Of a DNA stretch of 64,000 nt, positions 41,995 through 50,519 are shown one piece after another (the stretch's first letter is position 1; each line of letters opens with the position of its first letter). The position numbers and the translations under genes were made by a program. A model generated the notes under the pieces. It made no database searches, was not told the DNA's origin, and was given only the letters and a program-made list of their open reading frames with translations. The stretch comes from Marisediminicola senii (GTDB taxonomy: Bacteria > Actinomycetota > Actinomycetes > Actinomycetales > Microbacteriaceae), in contig NZ_JAALGE010000002.1 of the NCBI RefSeq assembly GCF_011057645.1, forward strand, positions 1 through 64,000, written 5' to 3'.

Positions 41995-42666
41995 ATGCCA
42001 ACAGACGCCCCCATCCGCCTGGCCATCGTGGATGACCACAAGATGCTCCTCGGTGCCCTCACCGAGTGGATCCGCAACGCCACGGCGGACATCACCATGG
42101 TCGCCGCCGTCGCCTCCTGGCCCGAGCTGCTCACGCACGCGGAATTCCCCGTCGACGTGGTGCTGCTCGACGTCGACCTCAAGGACAACCTGCCGATCTC
42201 GCTCAAGATCGCGACGCTCAAGACCGCGGGCGTCAAGACCGTGCTGATGAGCACCTACTCCGACCCCAACCTGGTGCGCGAGGCACTCGGCGCCGGTGCC
42301 CTCGGCTACCTGGTCAAGAGCGAGGACGCCGTGATGATCGTCGAGGCGATCCGGTCGGCCAGCAAGGGCGAGTCCTACATCTCGGCCGAGCTCGACCTCG
42401 CCCTCAGCGCCGGCGACGTCGGCGGATCGCCCAAGCTCAGCGCGCAGGAGCGCCGCGTGATGGCGCTCTACGGCGGCGGCGAGCCGGTCAAGTCGGTCGC
42501 GTACCAGCTCGACATCTCCGAGGAGACCGCCAAGTCCTACCTGAAGCGCATCCGGGAGAAGTACCGGGTCGCCGGCATCGACGTCGGCACCAAGGTCGCG
42601 CTGCGCAAGCGCGCCATCCAGGACGGCATCCTGCTGCAGACCGACATGCCGAGCGGCACCTACTGA
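41995..42666 (+). CDS. NarL/LuxR-type response regulator (canonical receiver)
   Basis: 223 aa. Receiver: acidic pair Asp13-Asp14 in IVDDHK, phosphoacceptor Asp59 in VVLLDVDL, switch Ser86/Thr87, Lys108 in YLVKSED. Output: SAQERRVMALYGGGEPVKSVAY then ISEETAKSYLKRIREKYRVAGI, a LuxR HTH. It is the intact paralogue of the regulator at 38663, sharing the unusual ISxETxKSYxKR and DVGTKxxLRxR segments. GAGAG (41985-41989) precedes the ATG. Last gene of the signalling cluster, convergent with the thiamine-binding-like gene 13 bp away. Confidence 0.93.
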   Translation: MPTDAPIRLAIVDDHKMLLGALTEWIRNATADITMVAAVASWPELLTHAEFPVDVVLLDVDLKDNLPISLKIATLKTAGVKTVLMSTYSDPNLVREALGAGALGYLVKSEDAVMIVEAIRSASKGESYISAELDLALSAGDVGGSPKLSAQERRVMALYGGGEPVKSVAYQLDISEETAKSYLKRIREKYRVAGIDVGTKVALRKRAIQDGILLQTDMPSGTY

Positions 42667-42679
42667 GCGGAAGGTTCGG

Positions 42680-43009
42680 CTAGCCTGCCTGCGCGGGGGT
42701 GTCCCCGGCCTCCTCGATGGCGGTCTCCAGCCGCTCCACCTTGCCGGTCAGCTCTCCGGTATGCCCCGGCCGGATGTCGGCCTTGAGTACGAGCGAAACC
42801 CGGCTGCCGAACTGGCCGACGGCCTCGGTGGCGCGCCGGATGACGTCGAACACCTCATCCCACTCCCCCTCGATCGTCGTGAACATCGAGTCGGTGTGGT
42901 TGGGCAGGCCGGAGTCGCGAACGATGCGCACCGCGGCGGCGACAGCGTCGTGCACCGAGTCCGTTCCGCCTGCGCCGCCGCTGGGGGCGACCGAGAATGC
43001 TACGAGCAT
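42680..43009 (-). CDS. MTH1187/YkoF-like thiamine-binding protein
   Basis: 109 aa. LVAFSVAP at the N-terminus, SVHDAVAAAVRIVRDSGLPN, MFTTIEGEWDEVFDVIRRA and VSLVLKADIRPG match the MTH1187 (DUF77) ferredoxin-like fold, whose members bind thiamine or its pyrimidine and form tetramers. It overlaps the GT87 gene by 10 bp. AAGGA lies upstream of the ATG. No thi gene is nearby. Confidence 0.88.
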   Translation of the reverse strand: MLVAFSVAPSGGAGGTDSVHDAVAAAVRIVRDSGLPNHTDSMFTTIEGEWDEVFDVIRRATEAVGQFGSRVSLVLKADIRPGHTGELTGKVERLETAIEEAGDTPAQAG

Positions 43010-44385
43010 GATGGTGTCCTTTCTTCCACGTGCTGGTGGTGGTGCTGCGGGGTTCGTCGGGCCGCCGTGGCGCTGAGCATGGCCAGTACCGCCCAGCCCA
43101 GCAGCACGAACAGCAGTGCGTTGCGCACGGTGAGCACGACCAGCATCGGGGTCGCGAGCCCGAGCAGCCGGCCGTAGAGGTAGGGGTACATCACGTGAGT
43201 CAGCGCGGCGATGACCAGCGAGAGTGCGGCGGGCACCCTGAACGACCGGCACCGCCCTGCACCGTGCGAGACCAGCCCGAGGATCACGGGAACCGCCAGC
43301 CACGACATGAACTGCGGTGATCCGACCTTCTGCATGGCGATCATGCCGACGACGAGCGCGAGCACGAACGGAGGGAGGATCGCCGAGGCATCCACGCCCC
43401 GGCGCATCGCCAGCACTGCCGCTGCGCACACCAGCGCGACCACGAGCAGCAGGGCCGGCGTCACGAGCGAACCGGTGAGGCTCACCCCCGCTCCCGTCAC
43501 CTGCCAGGTCAGCATCTCCTGGTCGTAGTAGACGCTGGTTCCCGGCACATCGGCCCAGGCGAGCCACATCCAGGCGGTGGTCACGGGCGCCTCGACCTGC
43601 AGCCCGCGGCCGGTCTGCTGCGCGACGAAGCTGACGGCATTCCAGCCGGCGCCATACGAGAGGGTGAGGCCGAGGATGCCGGCGCTCGCCGCCACCGCGG
43701 TGAGCAGCACCTGCCAGCGCTGCCGCATGGTCACCACCATCGCGACCACGATGGCCCCTGGCCACACCTTGATCCAGGCGGCGACGGTGAGCAGCAGCGC
43801 GGCGACCCGCGGCCTGGTCGAGATCACCAACACGGCGGCGACCGCGAGCGGCACCGTGACCGCGTCGATGCGGCCGACCGCGATCGGGCCGAGCGCGAGC
43901 AGGAAGGCGATCCACCACCACGCGGCAGCGGTGGCGCCGGCGTTGGGGCCAGTCGTCGAACCGGTGCCGCGCTTGCGCATCAGTACGGCGAATGCGGCCA
44001 GGTCGAGCAGGGTGACCATCGCCAGCCAGCTGATCGCGTACAGTTCGACGCCCGCGGTGGCCGGCGCGATGGCGGGGATGGCCGAGGCGATCGGGTAGGC
44101 GAGGTGCGCGGCGAAGATGGGGACGATCGCGACGATCGGGTACACCGACGGCCCGTCGATCCCGACCCAGAAGTCGGCGGTGAACGCCTGGTCGATCCAG
44201 AACTTGTAGAGGATCGTCACGTCGCCGAGCGGGTAGCCGCGGCCGTACAGGGCGAGCAGCCCGATGACGACGTGCACCGCGACGAAGGCCGCCCACAGGG
44301 CGATCGGGCTGCGCGCCAGCTCGCCGGCCCAGCCGGGCAAGACCGGCTCCCCGTTCGCGGGGGTGCGACGGTGGCCGGCGGTCAT
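43000..44385 (-). CDS. GT87/DUF2029-type polytopic mannosyltransferase-like protein
   Basis: 461 aa with 10-12 membrane segments. An early loop with YGRGYPLGDVTILYKFW has the acidic residue expected of GT-C transferases, and the helices match the GT87/DUF2029 group (PimE-like polyprenyl-phosphate-mannose-dependent transferases). The C-terminus is a His-rich tail (PQHHHQHVEERTPSCS). It probably adds a sugar to a cell-wall glycan or lipoglycan outside the membrane. TACGCT (44394-44399) is 8 bases before ATG 44385, giving a near-leaderless start. Confidence 0.78.
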   Translation of the reverse strand: MTAGHRRTPANGEPVLPGWAGELARSPIALWAAFVAVHVVIGLLALYGRGYPLGDVTILYKFWIDQAFTADFWVGIDGPSVYPIVAIVPIFAAHLAYPIASAIPAIAPATAGVELYAISWLAMVTLLDLAAFAVLMRKRGTGSTTGPNAGATAAAWWWIAFLLALGPIAVGRIDAVTVPLAVAAVLVISTRPRVAALLLTVAAWIKVWPGAIVVAMVVTMRQRWQVLLTAVAASAGILGLTLSYGAGWNAVSFVAQQTGRGLQVEAPVTTAWMWLAWADVPGTSVYYDQEMLTWQVTGAGVSLTGSLVTPALLLVVALVCAAAVLAMRRGVDASAILPPFVLALVVGMIAMQKVGSPQFMSWLAVPVILGLVSHGAGRCRSFRVPAALSLVIAALTHVMYPYLYGRLLGLATPMLVVLTVRNALLFVLLGWAVLAMLSATAARRTPQHHHQHVEERTPSCS

Positions 44386-44406
44386 GAGCGCCAAGCGTAG
44401 CCCGCG

Positions 44407-45225
44407 TCAGTGACCGAGCAGTTCGGCGACCGTGGCGGAGACCGCGACGGCGAGGTCGAGCACGACGAGGGGTCCGCCGGCGCTGGCCCTGGCCGCAGCC
44501 ACACGGTGCACGACGGCCGCGGTCGCGGCCAGGCGCGCGAGCGCCGCCGGATCGTCGGCGATCGACGCCGCGTTCGTCGCGACGACGGCACCGAGGATCC
44601 CGCCGAGGGCATCCCCCGCTCCGGCCGTGGCCGTCCAGGCGACCGGCGACGACACGACGAAGCGCGAGCCGTGCGGGTCGGCGACGTGGGTCGCCGACCC
44701 CTTGAGCAGCACGGTGACCCCGAGCTGGTCCGCGGCGCGCGCCGCCCAGCCGGCCGGGTCGGCGGTGATGCGCTCGCGGTCGACGCCGAGCAGCCTGGAC
44801 AGCTCCCCACCGTGCGGGGTGATCACCGCGGGACCGGTGACGGCGGAGACGAGGTCGAGCGCACCCGCGTCGAGTACGACGGGGTGTGCCTCGTCGAGAG
44901 CGTCGTGCAACGCGGTCTCGGTCTCGGTGTCGCGAGCCGCGGCATCCATGCCCGACCCGAGCAACCACGCCTGGACGCGGCCCGGCGAGGTCACCACCTC
45001 GGGGCGACGCTGCAGCACAAGCTGCGACGGAACGGCGGGGCCGAGGTAGCGCAGCATGCCGACGCCGCAGCGCATGGCGGCCTCGACGCCCAGCACCGCG
45101 GCGCCAGGGTACTGCGTCGACCCGGTGCGCACCCCGAGCACGCCCCTGGAGTACTTGTCGTCGTCGGCGGTCGGCACCGCGATGTGGTCGCGGGTGTCGG
45201 CGGTGGTCCATTCGCGGTAGGTCAC
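44407..45225 (-). CDS. nnrD: ADP-dependent NAD(P)H-hydrate dehydratase
   Basis: 272 aa ribokinase-like fold without the NnrE epimerase half. YSRGVLGVRTGSTQYPGAAVLG is given here as YSRGVLGVRTGS, then AVITPHGGELSRLL, VTVLLKGSATHVADP and the catalytic AGAGDALGGILGA with the Asp that activates ADP-linked dehydration. It repairs hydrated NADH and NADPH. GTG at 45225 has TATCGT 6 bases upstream; the longer frame upstream is on the antisense of the old yellow enzyme. Confidence 0.93.
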   Translation of the reverse strand: MTYREWTTADTRDHIAVPTADDDKYSRGVLGVRTGSTQYPGAAVLGVEAAMRCGVGMLRYLGPAVPSQLVLQRRPEVVTSPGRVQAWLLGSGMDAAARDTETETALHDALDEAHPVVLDAGALDLVSAVTGPAVITPHGGELSRLLGVDRERITADPAGWAARAADQLGVTVLLKGSATHVADPHGSRFVVSSPVAWTATAGAGDALGGILGAVVATNAASIADDPAALARLAATAAVVHRVAAARASAGGPLVVLDLAVAVSATVAELLGH

Positions 45226-45231
45226 CGCTCC

Positions 45232-45237
45232 ACGATA
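45232..45237 (-). promoter_or_regulatory. -10 hexamer TATCGT of nnrD (leaderless)
   Basis: TATCGT, 6 bases, then GTG at 45225 on the minus strand. Confidence 0.66.
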
Positions 45238-45304
45238 GTTCGGGCGATGGTTCGCGGCCGCTCCGGCGGCGCGACCAGCCGGACTCCCCGGGCGCCGGCC
45301 CGGG

Positions 45305-45310
45305 CATAAT
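45305..45310 (+). promoter_or_regulatory. -10 hexamer CATAAT of the old yellow enzyme gene
   Basis: CATAAT lies 28 bases before the GTG at 45338; a GGAG (45323-45326) follows, so this gene has a short conventional leader. Confidence 0.5.
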
Positions 45311-45337
45311 CCGCGGCCGCGCGGAGTTGAGCCGAGA

Positions 45338-46423
45338 GTGCCTGATATCGCGCTGTTCACTCCCCATTCCGTTCGCTCCGTCACCTTTCGCAACCGCATC
45401 TGGGTCGCACCGATGTGCCAGTACTCCGTCGACCGCGAAGACGGGGTGCCCACCGACTGGCACCTCGTGCACCTCGGCTCGTACGCCCGCGGCGGCGCGG
45501 GACTCGTGATGACCGAGGCGACGGGCGTCAGCGCCGTCGGCCGCATCTCGGCGGAGGACACCGGCATCTACACCGATGAGCAGCGTGACGCGTGGGCCCG
45601 CATCGTCGGGTTCCTGCACGAGCAGGGCACCGTCGCGGGCATCCAGCTCGCGCACGCCGGCCGCAAGGCGTCGGTGTTCCGCGAGTGGGGGCCTGAGAAG
45701 GGCACCCGCCCCATCGGCCAGGGCGGCTGGCAGTCCGTCGCTCCGTCGGCGATCGCGTTCGACGGCTACGACGCCCCGGCCGAGCTCACGACCGCCGAGG
45801 TCGTCGACGTGGTCACGCAGTTCCGCGATGCCGCAAGGCGCTCGATCGACGCCGGGTTCGACGTGCTCGAGATCCACGCCGCGCACGGGTACCTGCTGCA
45901 CCAGTTCCTGTCGCCGCTCTCCAATTCACGCGAGGACCAGTACGGGGGCAGCCTGGAGAACCGTGCCAGGCTGCTGCTCGAGATCGTGGCATCCATTCGC
46001 GCCGAGGTCGGCGACGACGTGCCCGTGTTCGTGAGGTTCTCTGCCACCGACTACGCCGACGACGGCTGGGACGTCGAGCAGACCGCCACGGTGGCAGCCT
46101 GGGCGAGGGATGCCGGAGCCGACCTGTTCGACGTGTCGTCGGGTGGCCTCGTCGGCGGGGTCACCATTCCGCTCGGCCCCGGATACCAGGTGCCATTCGC
46201 CGAACACGTCAAGCAGCAGGCTGGAGTCGAGGTCAACGCCGTCGGCCTGATCACCGAGGCCGAGCAGGCCAACGAGATCGTCGCATCGGGCGCGGCCGAC
46301 GCCGTGATGATGGGGCGCGAGATCATGCGCGACCCGCACTTTCCGCTGCGCGCCGCTCACCAGCTCGGTGTCACGCTCGACTACTGGCCGCGCCAGTACC
46401 ACCGGGCACAGTGGCGGTCATAG
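45338..46423 (+). CDS. NADH:flavin oxidoreductase, old yellow enzyme (YqjM/NamA-like)
   Basis: 361 aa TIM barrel with FMN. RNRIWVAPMCQYSVDR has the Cys of the thermophilic-like (YqjM) class, QLAHAGRKAS gives the His-Ala-Gly-Arg FMN site, EIHAAHGYLLHQFLSPLSN the substrate His pair, and REDQYGGSLENR the family signature. It reduces activated C=C bonds such as enones with NADPH. The GTG start agrees with the family's N-terminus (LFTPHSVRSVTFRNRI). Converges with the CNNM/CBS gene. Confidence 0.93.
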   Translation: MPDIALFTPHSVRSVTFRNRIWVAPMCQYSVDREDGVPTDWHLVHLGSYARGGAGLVMTEATGVSAVGRISAEDTGIYTDEQRDAWARIVGFLHEQGTVAGIQLAHAGRKASVFREWGPEKGTRPIGQGGWQSVAPSAIAFDGYDAPAELTTAEVVDVVTQFRDAARRSIDAGFDVLEIHAAHGYLLHQFLSPLSNSREDQYGGSLENRARLLLEIVASIRAEVGDDVPVFVRFSATDYADDGWDVEQTATVAAWARDAGADLFDVSSGGLVGGVTIPLGPGYQVPFAEHVKQQAGVEVNAVGLITEAEQANEIVASGAADAVMMGREIMRDPHFPLRAAHQLGVTLDYWPRQYHRAQWRS

Positions 46424-46450
46424 CCCGCTGAACGCCGGGGCGGTCTCCGC

Positions 46451-47491
46451 TCAGTGGCGCCGGGTGGCGTCCTGCACTTCGCCGACGAGCTCCTCGACGA
46501 TGTCCTCGAGGAACAGCACGCCGGTCGTGGTTCCGGTGGCGCTCAGTACCCGTGCGAGGTGTGCCCCCGAGCGTCGCATCGCGGCGAGCGCGTTCTCGAG
46601 GTCGGTCTCCTCGGCGACCGAGATGAGGCGGCGGATGCGGCGGGGCGGAACGGGGTCGCCGTATTCGCCGACCTCCTCGAGGTCGAGCACGTCCTTGAGG
46701 TGCAGGTAACCGGTCGGCTCGTGGTCGTCGTCGACGAGCACGTACCGGGAGTACCCGTGCAGGCCGACCGCGCGCTCGACGTCCTCTGGCGTCGCCGCCT
46801 CCGACAGGCACTCGAGGTCGGCCATGGGCACGGCGACGTCGCGCACCTTCTTCTCGGTGAACTCGAATGCCGCGTTGAGCTGCCCGTTCTCGTCGGAGAG
46901 CACGCCCTCCTTCTTGGAGGTCGCGATGATGGTGGCGACCTCGTCGACAGTGAACGCGCTCGTCGCCTCGTTCTTCGGCTCGACGCCGAACAGGCGCAGC
47001 ACCCCGTTGGCGATCGCGTTGAGGCTGACGATGATCGGGCGGAACACGGTCGACACCATCACGAGCGGCGGCGCGAGCAGCAGGGCCGCCCGGTCGGGTA
47101 CCGAGAACGACAGGTTCTTGGGTACCATCTCGCCGAACACCACGTGCAGGAACGACACGAGCACCAGGGCGATGATGAACGCCACCGTTCCGACGATCTC
47201 GGGTGAGAGGCCGGTCAGCTCGAGCGGAATCTCGAGCAGGTGATGGATGGCGGGTTCCGAGACGTTCAGGATGAGCAGCGAGCACACCGTGATGCCGAGC
47301 TGGCTGGTCGCGAGCATGAGGGTGGCGTGCTCCATGGCGTAGAGCGCTCTCTTGGCCGCGCGGCTGCCCGCAAGCGCCCGCGGCTCGATCTGCGAGCGCT
47401 TCGCCGAGATCACGGCGAACTCCGCGCCGACGAAGAACGCGTTGACGGCCAGCAGCACGACGAGCCAGACGATTCCCATCACGTCGTTCAC
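46451..47491 (-). CDS. CNNM/CBS-domain membrane protein (hemolysin C/CorC family), short form
   Basis: 346 aa. N-terminal CNNM transmembrane domain (four segments, about 1-190; [25 protein letters not shown]), then a CBS pair (about 205-330; [33 protein letters not shown]). The C-terminal CorC_HlyC domain of its upstream neighbour is missing; the protein ends after the second CBS at [10 protein letters not shown]. Such proteins take part in Mg2+ or other divalent cation efflux. It overlaps the paralogue by 4 bp. Confidence 0.92.
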   Translation of the reverse strand: MNDVMGIVWLVVLLAVNAFFVGAEFAVISAKRSQIEPRALAGSRAAKRALYAMEHATLMLATSQLGITVCSLLILNVSEPAIHHLLEIPLELTGLSPEIVGTVAFIIALVLVSFLHVVFGEMVPKNLSFSVPDRAALLLAPPLVMVSTVFRPIIVSLNAIANGVLRLFGVEPKNEATSAFTVDEVATIIATSKKEGVLSDENGQLNAAFEFTEKKVRDVAVPMADLECLSEAATPEDVERAVGLHGYSRYVLVDDDHEPTGYLHLKDVLDLEEVGEYGDPVPPRRIRRLISVAEETDLENALAAMRRSGAHLARVLSATGTTTGVLFLEDIVEELVGEVQDATRRH

Positions 47492-48816
47492 GTCATCACC
47501 GTCTTCTCCACCGTGGCGTCGTCATCGCGGCGCGGGGTGAACCGCGCCCGGTCGATGCGTCGGCCGTCGAGCCGCTCGACGCGGAAGGTGCCGGCATCGA
47601 CCGTGACCGAGTCGCCGACGACGGGCAGGCGGCCGAGAACGCTCATGATGAAGCCGCCGACCGTCTCGTACGGGCCGTCCTCCGGCACCACGACGTCTGC
47701 CCGTTCGAGCAGCTCGTCGGGGCGGAGGCTGCCGGGAAAGGTGAGCCAGTCCCGCGAGCGCACGACGCCGGCCCCGGTGAGGTCGTGCTCGTCTGCCACC
47801 TCGCCGACGAGTTCTTCGACCAGGTCCTCGAGGGTCACCACGCCCGCGGTTCCGCCGTACTCGTCGACCACGATGGCCATCTGGTAGCCACTCTGCCGCA
47901 GCTCGCCGAGCAGGGTGTCGAGCTTCATGGTCTCGGGTACGCGCAGCGCCTCCGACTGGAGATCGGATACCGGTACAGCGCGGCGGTGCTCACGTGCGAC
48001 AGCGAGGGCCTGCTTGACGTGCACGAGGCCGACCACGTCGTCGACGGTGTCGTCGATCACCGGGAACCGGGAAAGCCCGGTCTTTCGCGCGAGGTCGACG
48101 ACGTCGTGGGCAGTCGAGGTGCGGTCGATGCTCGAGACGCGGGGCCTCGGCGTCATCACGTCGCCCGCGATGTGCTCGCTGAATGCGAGGGTGCGCTGCA
48201 GCAGGGTCGCGGTGTTCTCGGCGAGGCTGCCCTCGATTGCCGACCGGCGCAGCAGCGAGGTGAGCTCGTCTGCGGTGCGCGCCGACGACAGCTCCTCCTT
48301 GGGCTCGATGCCCAGCGAGCGGATGATGACGTTCGCCGAGTTGTTCAGCAGCGCCACCGCCGGCCGGAAGACCATGGTGAACCCGACCTGGAACGGCATG
48401 ACGAGCTTGGCGGTCTGCCGGGGAAGGGCCAGCGCGAAGTTCTTGGGTACGAGTTCGCCGATGATCATCGACAGCAGGGTCGCGATGGTCACGGCGACGA
48501 TGGTGGCCACCACGCTCGTCGCCGTCTCGGGAATCCCCAGGTTCGACAGCGGCGGCTCGAGGAATGCGCTGAACGCCGGCTCGAGGGTGTACCCGGTGAG
48601 CAGCGTGGTGAGGGTGATGCCGAGCTGCGCGCTGGAGAGGTGGGTCGAGGTGATCCGCAGCGCCGCGATGGTGATGGTGAGGCGCTTCTCGCCCCTGGCC
48701 TGCCTGGCCTCCAGGTCTGAGCGATCGAGGTTGACGAGGGCGAATTCGGATGCGACGAACAGGCCGGTGCCGACGGTGAGGATGATCCCGATCCCCAGGA
48801 GCACGAAGTCGTTCAC
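47488..48816 (-). CDS. CNNM/CBS/CorC_HlyC membrane protein, long form
   Basis: 442 aa. CNNM domain (1-195; [30 protein letters not shown]), CBS pair (about 210-335; [33 protein letters not shown]), and a C-terminal CorC_HlyC domain (about 350-430; [22 protein letters not shown]). The start is a GTG. A GATAAT near 48873 can serve as -10 with a leader of about 50 bases. It is the first gene of the pair with the short form, and the two may act as a heteromeric cation transporter. Confidence 0.92.
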   Translation of the reverse strand: MNDFVLLGIGIILTVGTGLFVASEFALVNLDRSDLEARQARGEKRLTITIAALRITSTHLSSAQLGITLTTLLTGYTLEPAFSAFLEPPLSNLGIPETATSVVATIVAVTIATLLSMIIGELVPKNFALALPRQTAKLVMPFQVGFTMVFRPAVALLNNSANVIIRSLGIEPKEELSSARTADELTSLLRRSAIEGSLAENTATLLQRTLAFSEHIAGDVMTPRPRVSSIDRTSTAHDVVDLARKTGLSRFPVIDDTVDDVVGLVHVKQALAVAREHRRAVPVSDLQSEALRVPETMKLDTLLGELRQSGYQMAIVVDEYGGTAGVVTLEDLVEELVGEVADEHDLTGAGVVRSRDWLTFPGSLRPDELLERADVVVPEDGPYETVGGFIMSVLGRLPVVGDSVTVDAGTFRVERLDGRRIDRARFTPRRDDDATVEKTVMT

Positions 48817-48950
48817 CGGAGGCGCCGGGCGGGAACTGTCAGGAGCACGCGTGCGGAGGGAGGGTCGTCCATTATCGGGCTAGCTTAGCTTCGCTCCCGC
48901 GCCGCGACGGGTGGGATTCGCTGCAGGCGCATCCCCATTGCCCACCCCCG

Positions 48951-50390
48951 TCACACCCGCACCGGAACCGGCTTGCCCTCCTCGTAGCCCGCAGCCGACT
49001 GGATGCCGACGAGCGCCCGCTCGTGGAACTGCCCGAGCGTCGCCGCACCCGCGTAGCTGAACGACGAGCGCAGGCCAGCGGTGATCATGTCGAGCAGGTC
49101 TTCTACCGACGGCCGAAGCGGGTCGAGGTAGACCTTCGACGCCGAGATTCCCTCGGCGAACAGGGTCTTGCGGGCGAGGTCGAACGCGTCGAGGCGGTCG
49201 AACCGGCCGTGCACCGCCTTGGTGGATGCCATCCCCCAGCTCTGCTTGAACAGCTGACCGTTCTCGTCGGTCTCGAGCTCGCCCGGCGACTCGATGGTGC
49301 CGGCGAACCACGACCCCACCATCACCGCGGATGCCCCGGCGGCGAGGGCGAGGGCGACGTCGCGTGGGTAGCGCACTCCCCCGTCTGCCCACACGTGGGC
49401 GCCGCGCTCCCTGGCGGCGTCGGCGGTCTCGAGCACCGCGGAGAACTGCGGCCGGCCGACCGCGGTCATCATGCGGGTCGTGCACATGGCGCCTGGCCCG
49501 ACGCCGACCTTGATGATGGAGGCCCCCGCCGAGACCAGGTCGTCGACCCCGCTCCTCGAGACGACGTTGCCCGCGACGATCGGAATGCCCAGGCCGAGGT
49601 TCGCGACGGTCTCGATCGCGCGCAGCATGGCGTGCTGGTGCCCGTGCGCCGTGTCGATCACGAGCACGTCGACGCCCGCCTCGACGAGGGCGCGTGCCTT
49701 GCCCGCGATGTCTCCGTTGACGCCCACCGCCGCGCCGACCGTCAAACGGCCGGATCCGTCGACCGCCGGGGCGTACAGCGTGGATCGCAGCGCGCTGGTG
49801 CGGCTCAGCGTTCCGACGAGCGCACCCCGGTGCAGCACCGGCACGAAGTCCACGTCGCGGGCGACCATCAGGTCGAACGCGGCCCGCCCCGACGCGACGC
49901 TGTCGGATTCGATCGCGGTGTCAGCGCCCCGCAGCAGGTCGCCGAGGCGCGCGTCCGGCAGCGCGTGCGCCAGGCGGTCGGACGCGACACCCCCAACGTA
50001 GTCGCCACCCCCGTCGACGAGCACGATCCCGAGCCCCGGCCCGTTCGGCAGCCGGCGCCGCGCATCGGCGACGAGCTGGTCTGGGTGCAGCACGACGGCG
50101 GAGTCGAACGCCACCGGCTGCGCCTTGACCCAGCGGATCGCATCGGCGAGCTCGTCCCGTTGCATGTCCTGCGGCAGCACGCCCAGTCCACCCCGCCTGG
50201 CGAGGGTGGCGGCGAGGCGCGGGCCCGTGACGGAGTTCATGTTGGCGGAGACGATCGGCGTGGTGAGGGGCGTGCCGTCGCCCGGCGCGAGCGAGACATC
50301 CAATCGACTGCGCACGTCAGACCGGCTGGGAACCAGGAACACATCGGAATAGGTGAGGTCGTGAGAGGGCGCGGCGCCGTAGAACTCCAT
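48951..50390 (-). CDS. guaB1: GuaB1 family IMP-dehydrogenase-related protein (probable GMP reductase)
   Basis: 479 aa. IMPDH/GMPR barrel with an internal CBS pair (about 95-210). YSDVFLVPSRSDVRSR is the N-terminal hallmark, VLVIDTAHGH, VAGNVVSRSG, and the active-site loop VGVGPGAMCTTRMMTAVGRPQ in landmarks with the catalytic Cys. The MCTTRMMT loop differs from the CxTR of true GuaB (SxCxTR, flap) and fits GuaB1, which has been shown in mycobacteria to act as a GMP reductase. TAGCGT is 7 bases before ATG 50390. Divergent from kgd. Confidence 0.92.
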   Translation of the reverse strand: MEFYGAAPSHDLTYSDVFLVPSRSDVRSRLDVSLAPGDGTPLTTPIVSANMNSVTGPRLAATLARRGGLGVLPQDMQRDELADAIRWVKAQPVAFDSAVVLHPDQLVADARRRLPNGPGLGIVLVDGGGDYVGGVASDRLAHALPDARLGDLLRGADTAIESDSVASGRAAFDLMVARDVDFVPVLHRGALVGTLSRTSALRSTLYAPAVDGSGRLTVGAAVGVNGDIAGKARALVEAGVDVLVIDTAHGHQHAMLRAIETVANLGLGIPIVAGNVVSRSGVDDLVSAGASIIKVGVGPGAMCTTRMMTAVGRPQFSAVLETADAARERGAHVWADGGVRYPRDVALALAAGASAVMVGSWFAGTIESPGELETDENGQLFKQSWGMASTKAVHGRFDRLDAFDLARKTLFAEGISASKVYLDPLRPSVEDLLDMITAGLRSSFSYAGAATLGQFHERALVGIQSAAGYEEGKPVPVRV

Positions 50391-50397
50391 GGCTTTC

Positions 50398-50403
50398 ACG
50401 CTA
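50398..50403 (-). promoter_or_regulatory. -10 hexamer TAGCGT of guaB1 (leaderless)
   Basis: TAGCGT, 7 bases, then ATG at 50390 on the minus strand. Confidence 0.64.
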
Positions 50404-50444
50404 GCCCCTGCCTCCCCGGGTCTCCCCGCCGCCGGGAAAGTGAT

Positions 50445-50450
50445 TAAGCT
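50445..50450 (+). promoter_or_regulatory. Probable -10 TAAGCT of kgd
   Basis: TAAGCT gives a leader of about 60 bases that contains an imperfect GTGTTG/CAACAC inverted repeat (50459-50464 and 50475-50480). Confidence 0.45.
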
Positions 50451-50519
50451 TGAAGGGAGTGTTGCCAGCGGAGACAACACAGCTTCTGCACAGAACACAA
50501 TGAGAGTGGGCGATAGGCC

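Noticed and set aside
42680-45901. A 1073-codon minus-strand frame spanning several genes
   Set aside because: Only the final 109 codons form a domain (thiamine-binding-like protein). The rest overlaps the GT87 and nnrD genes in another frame.
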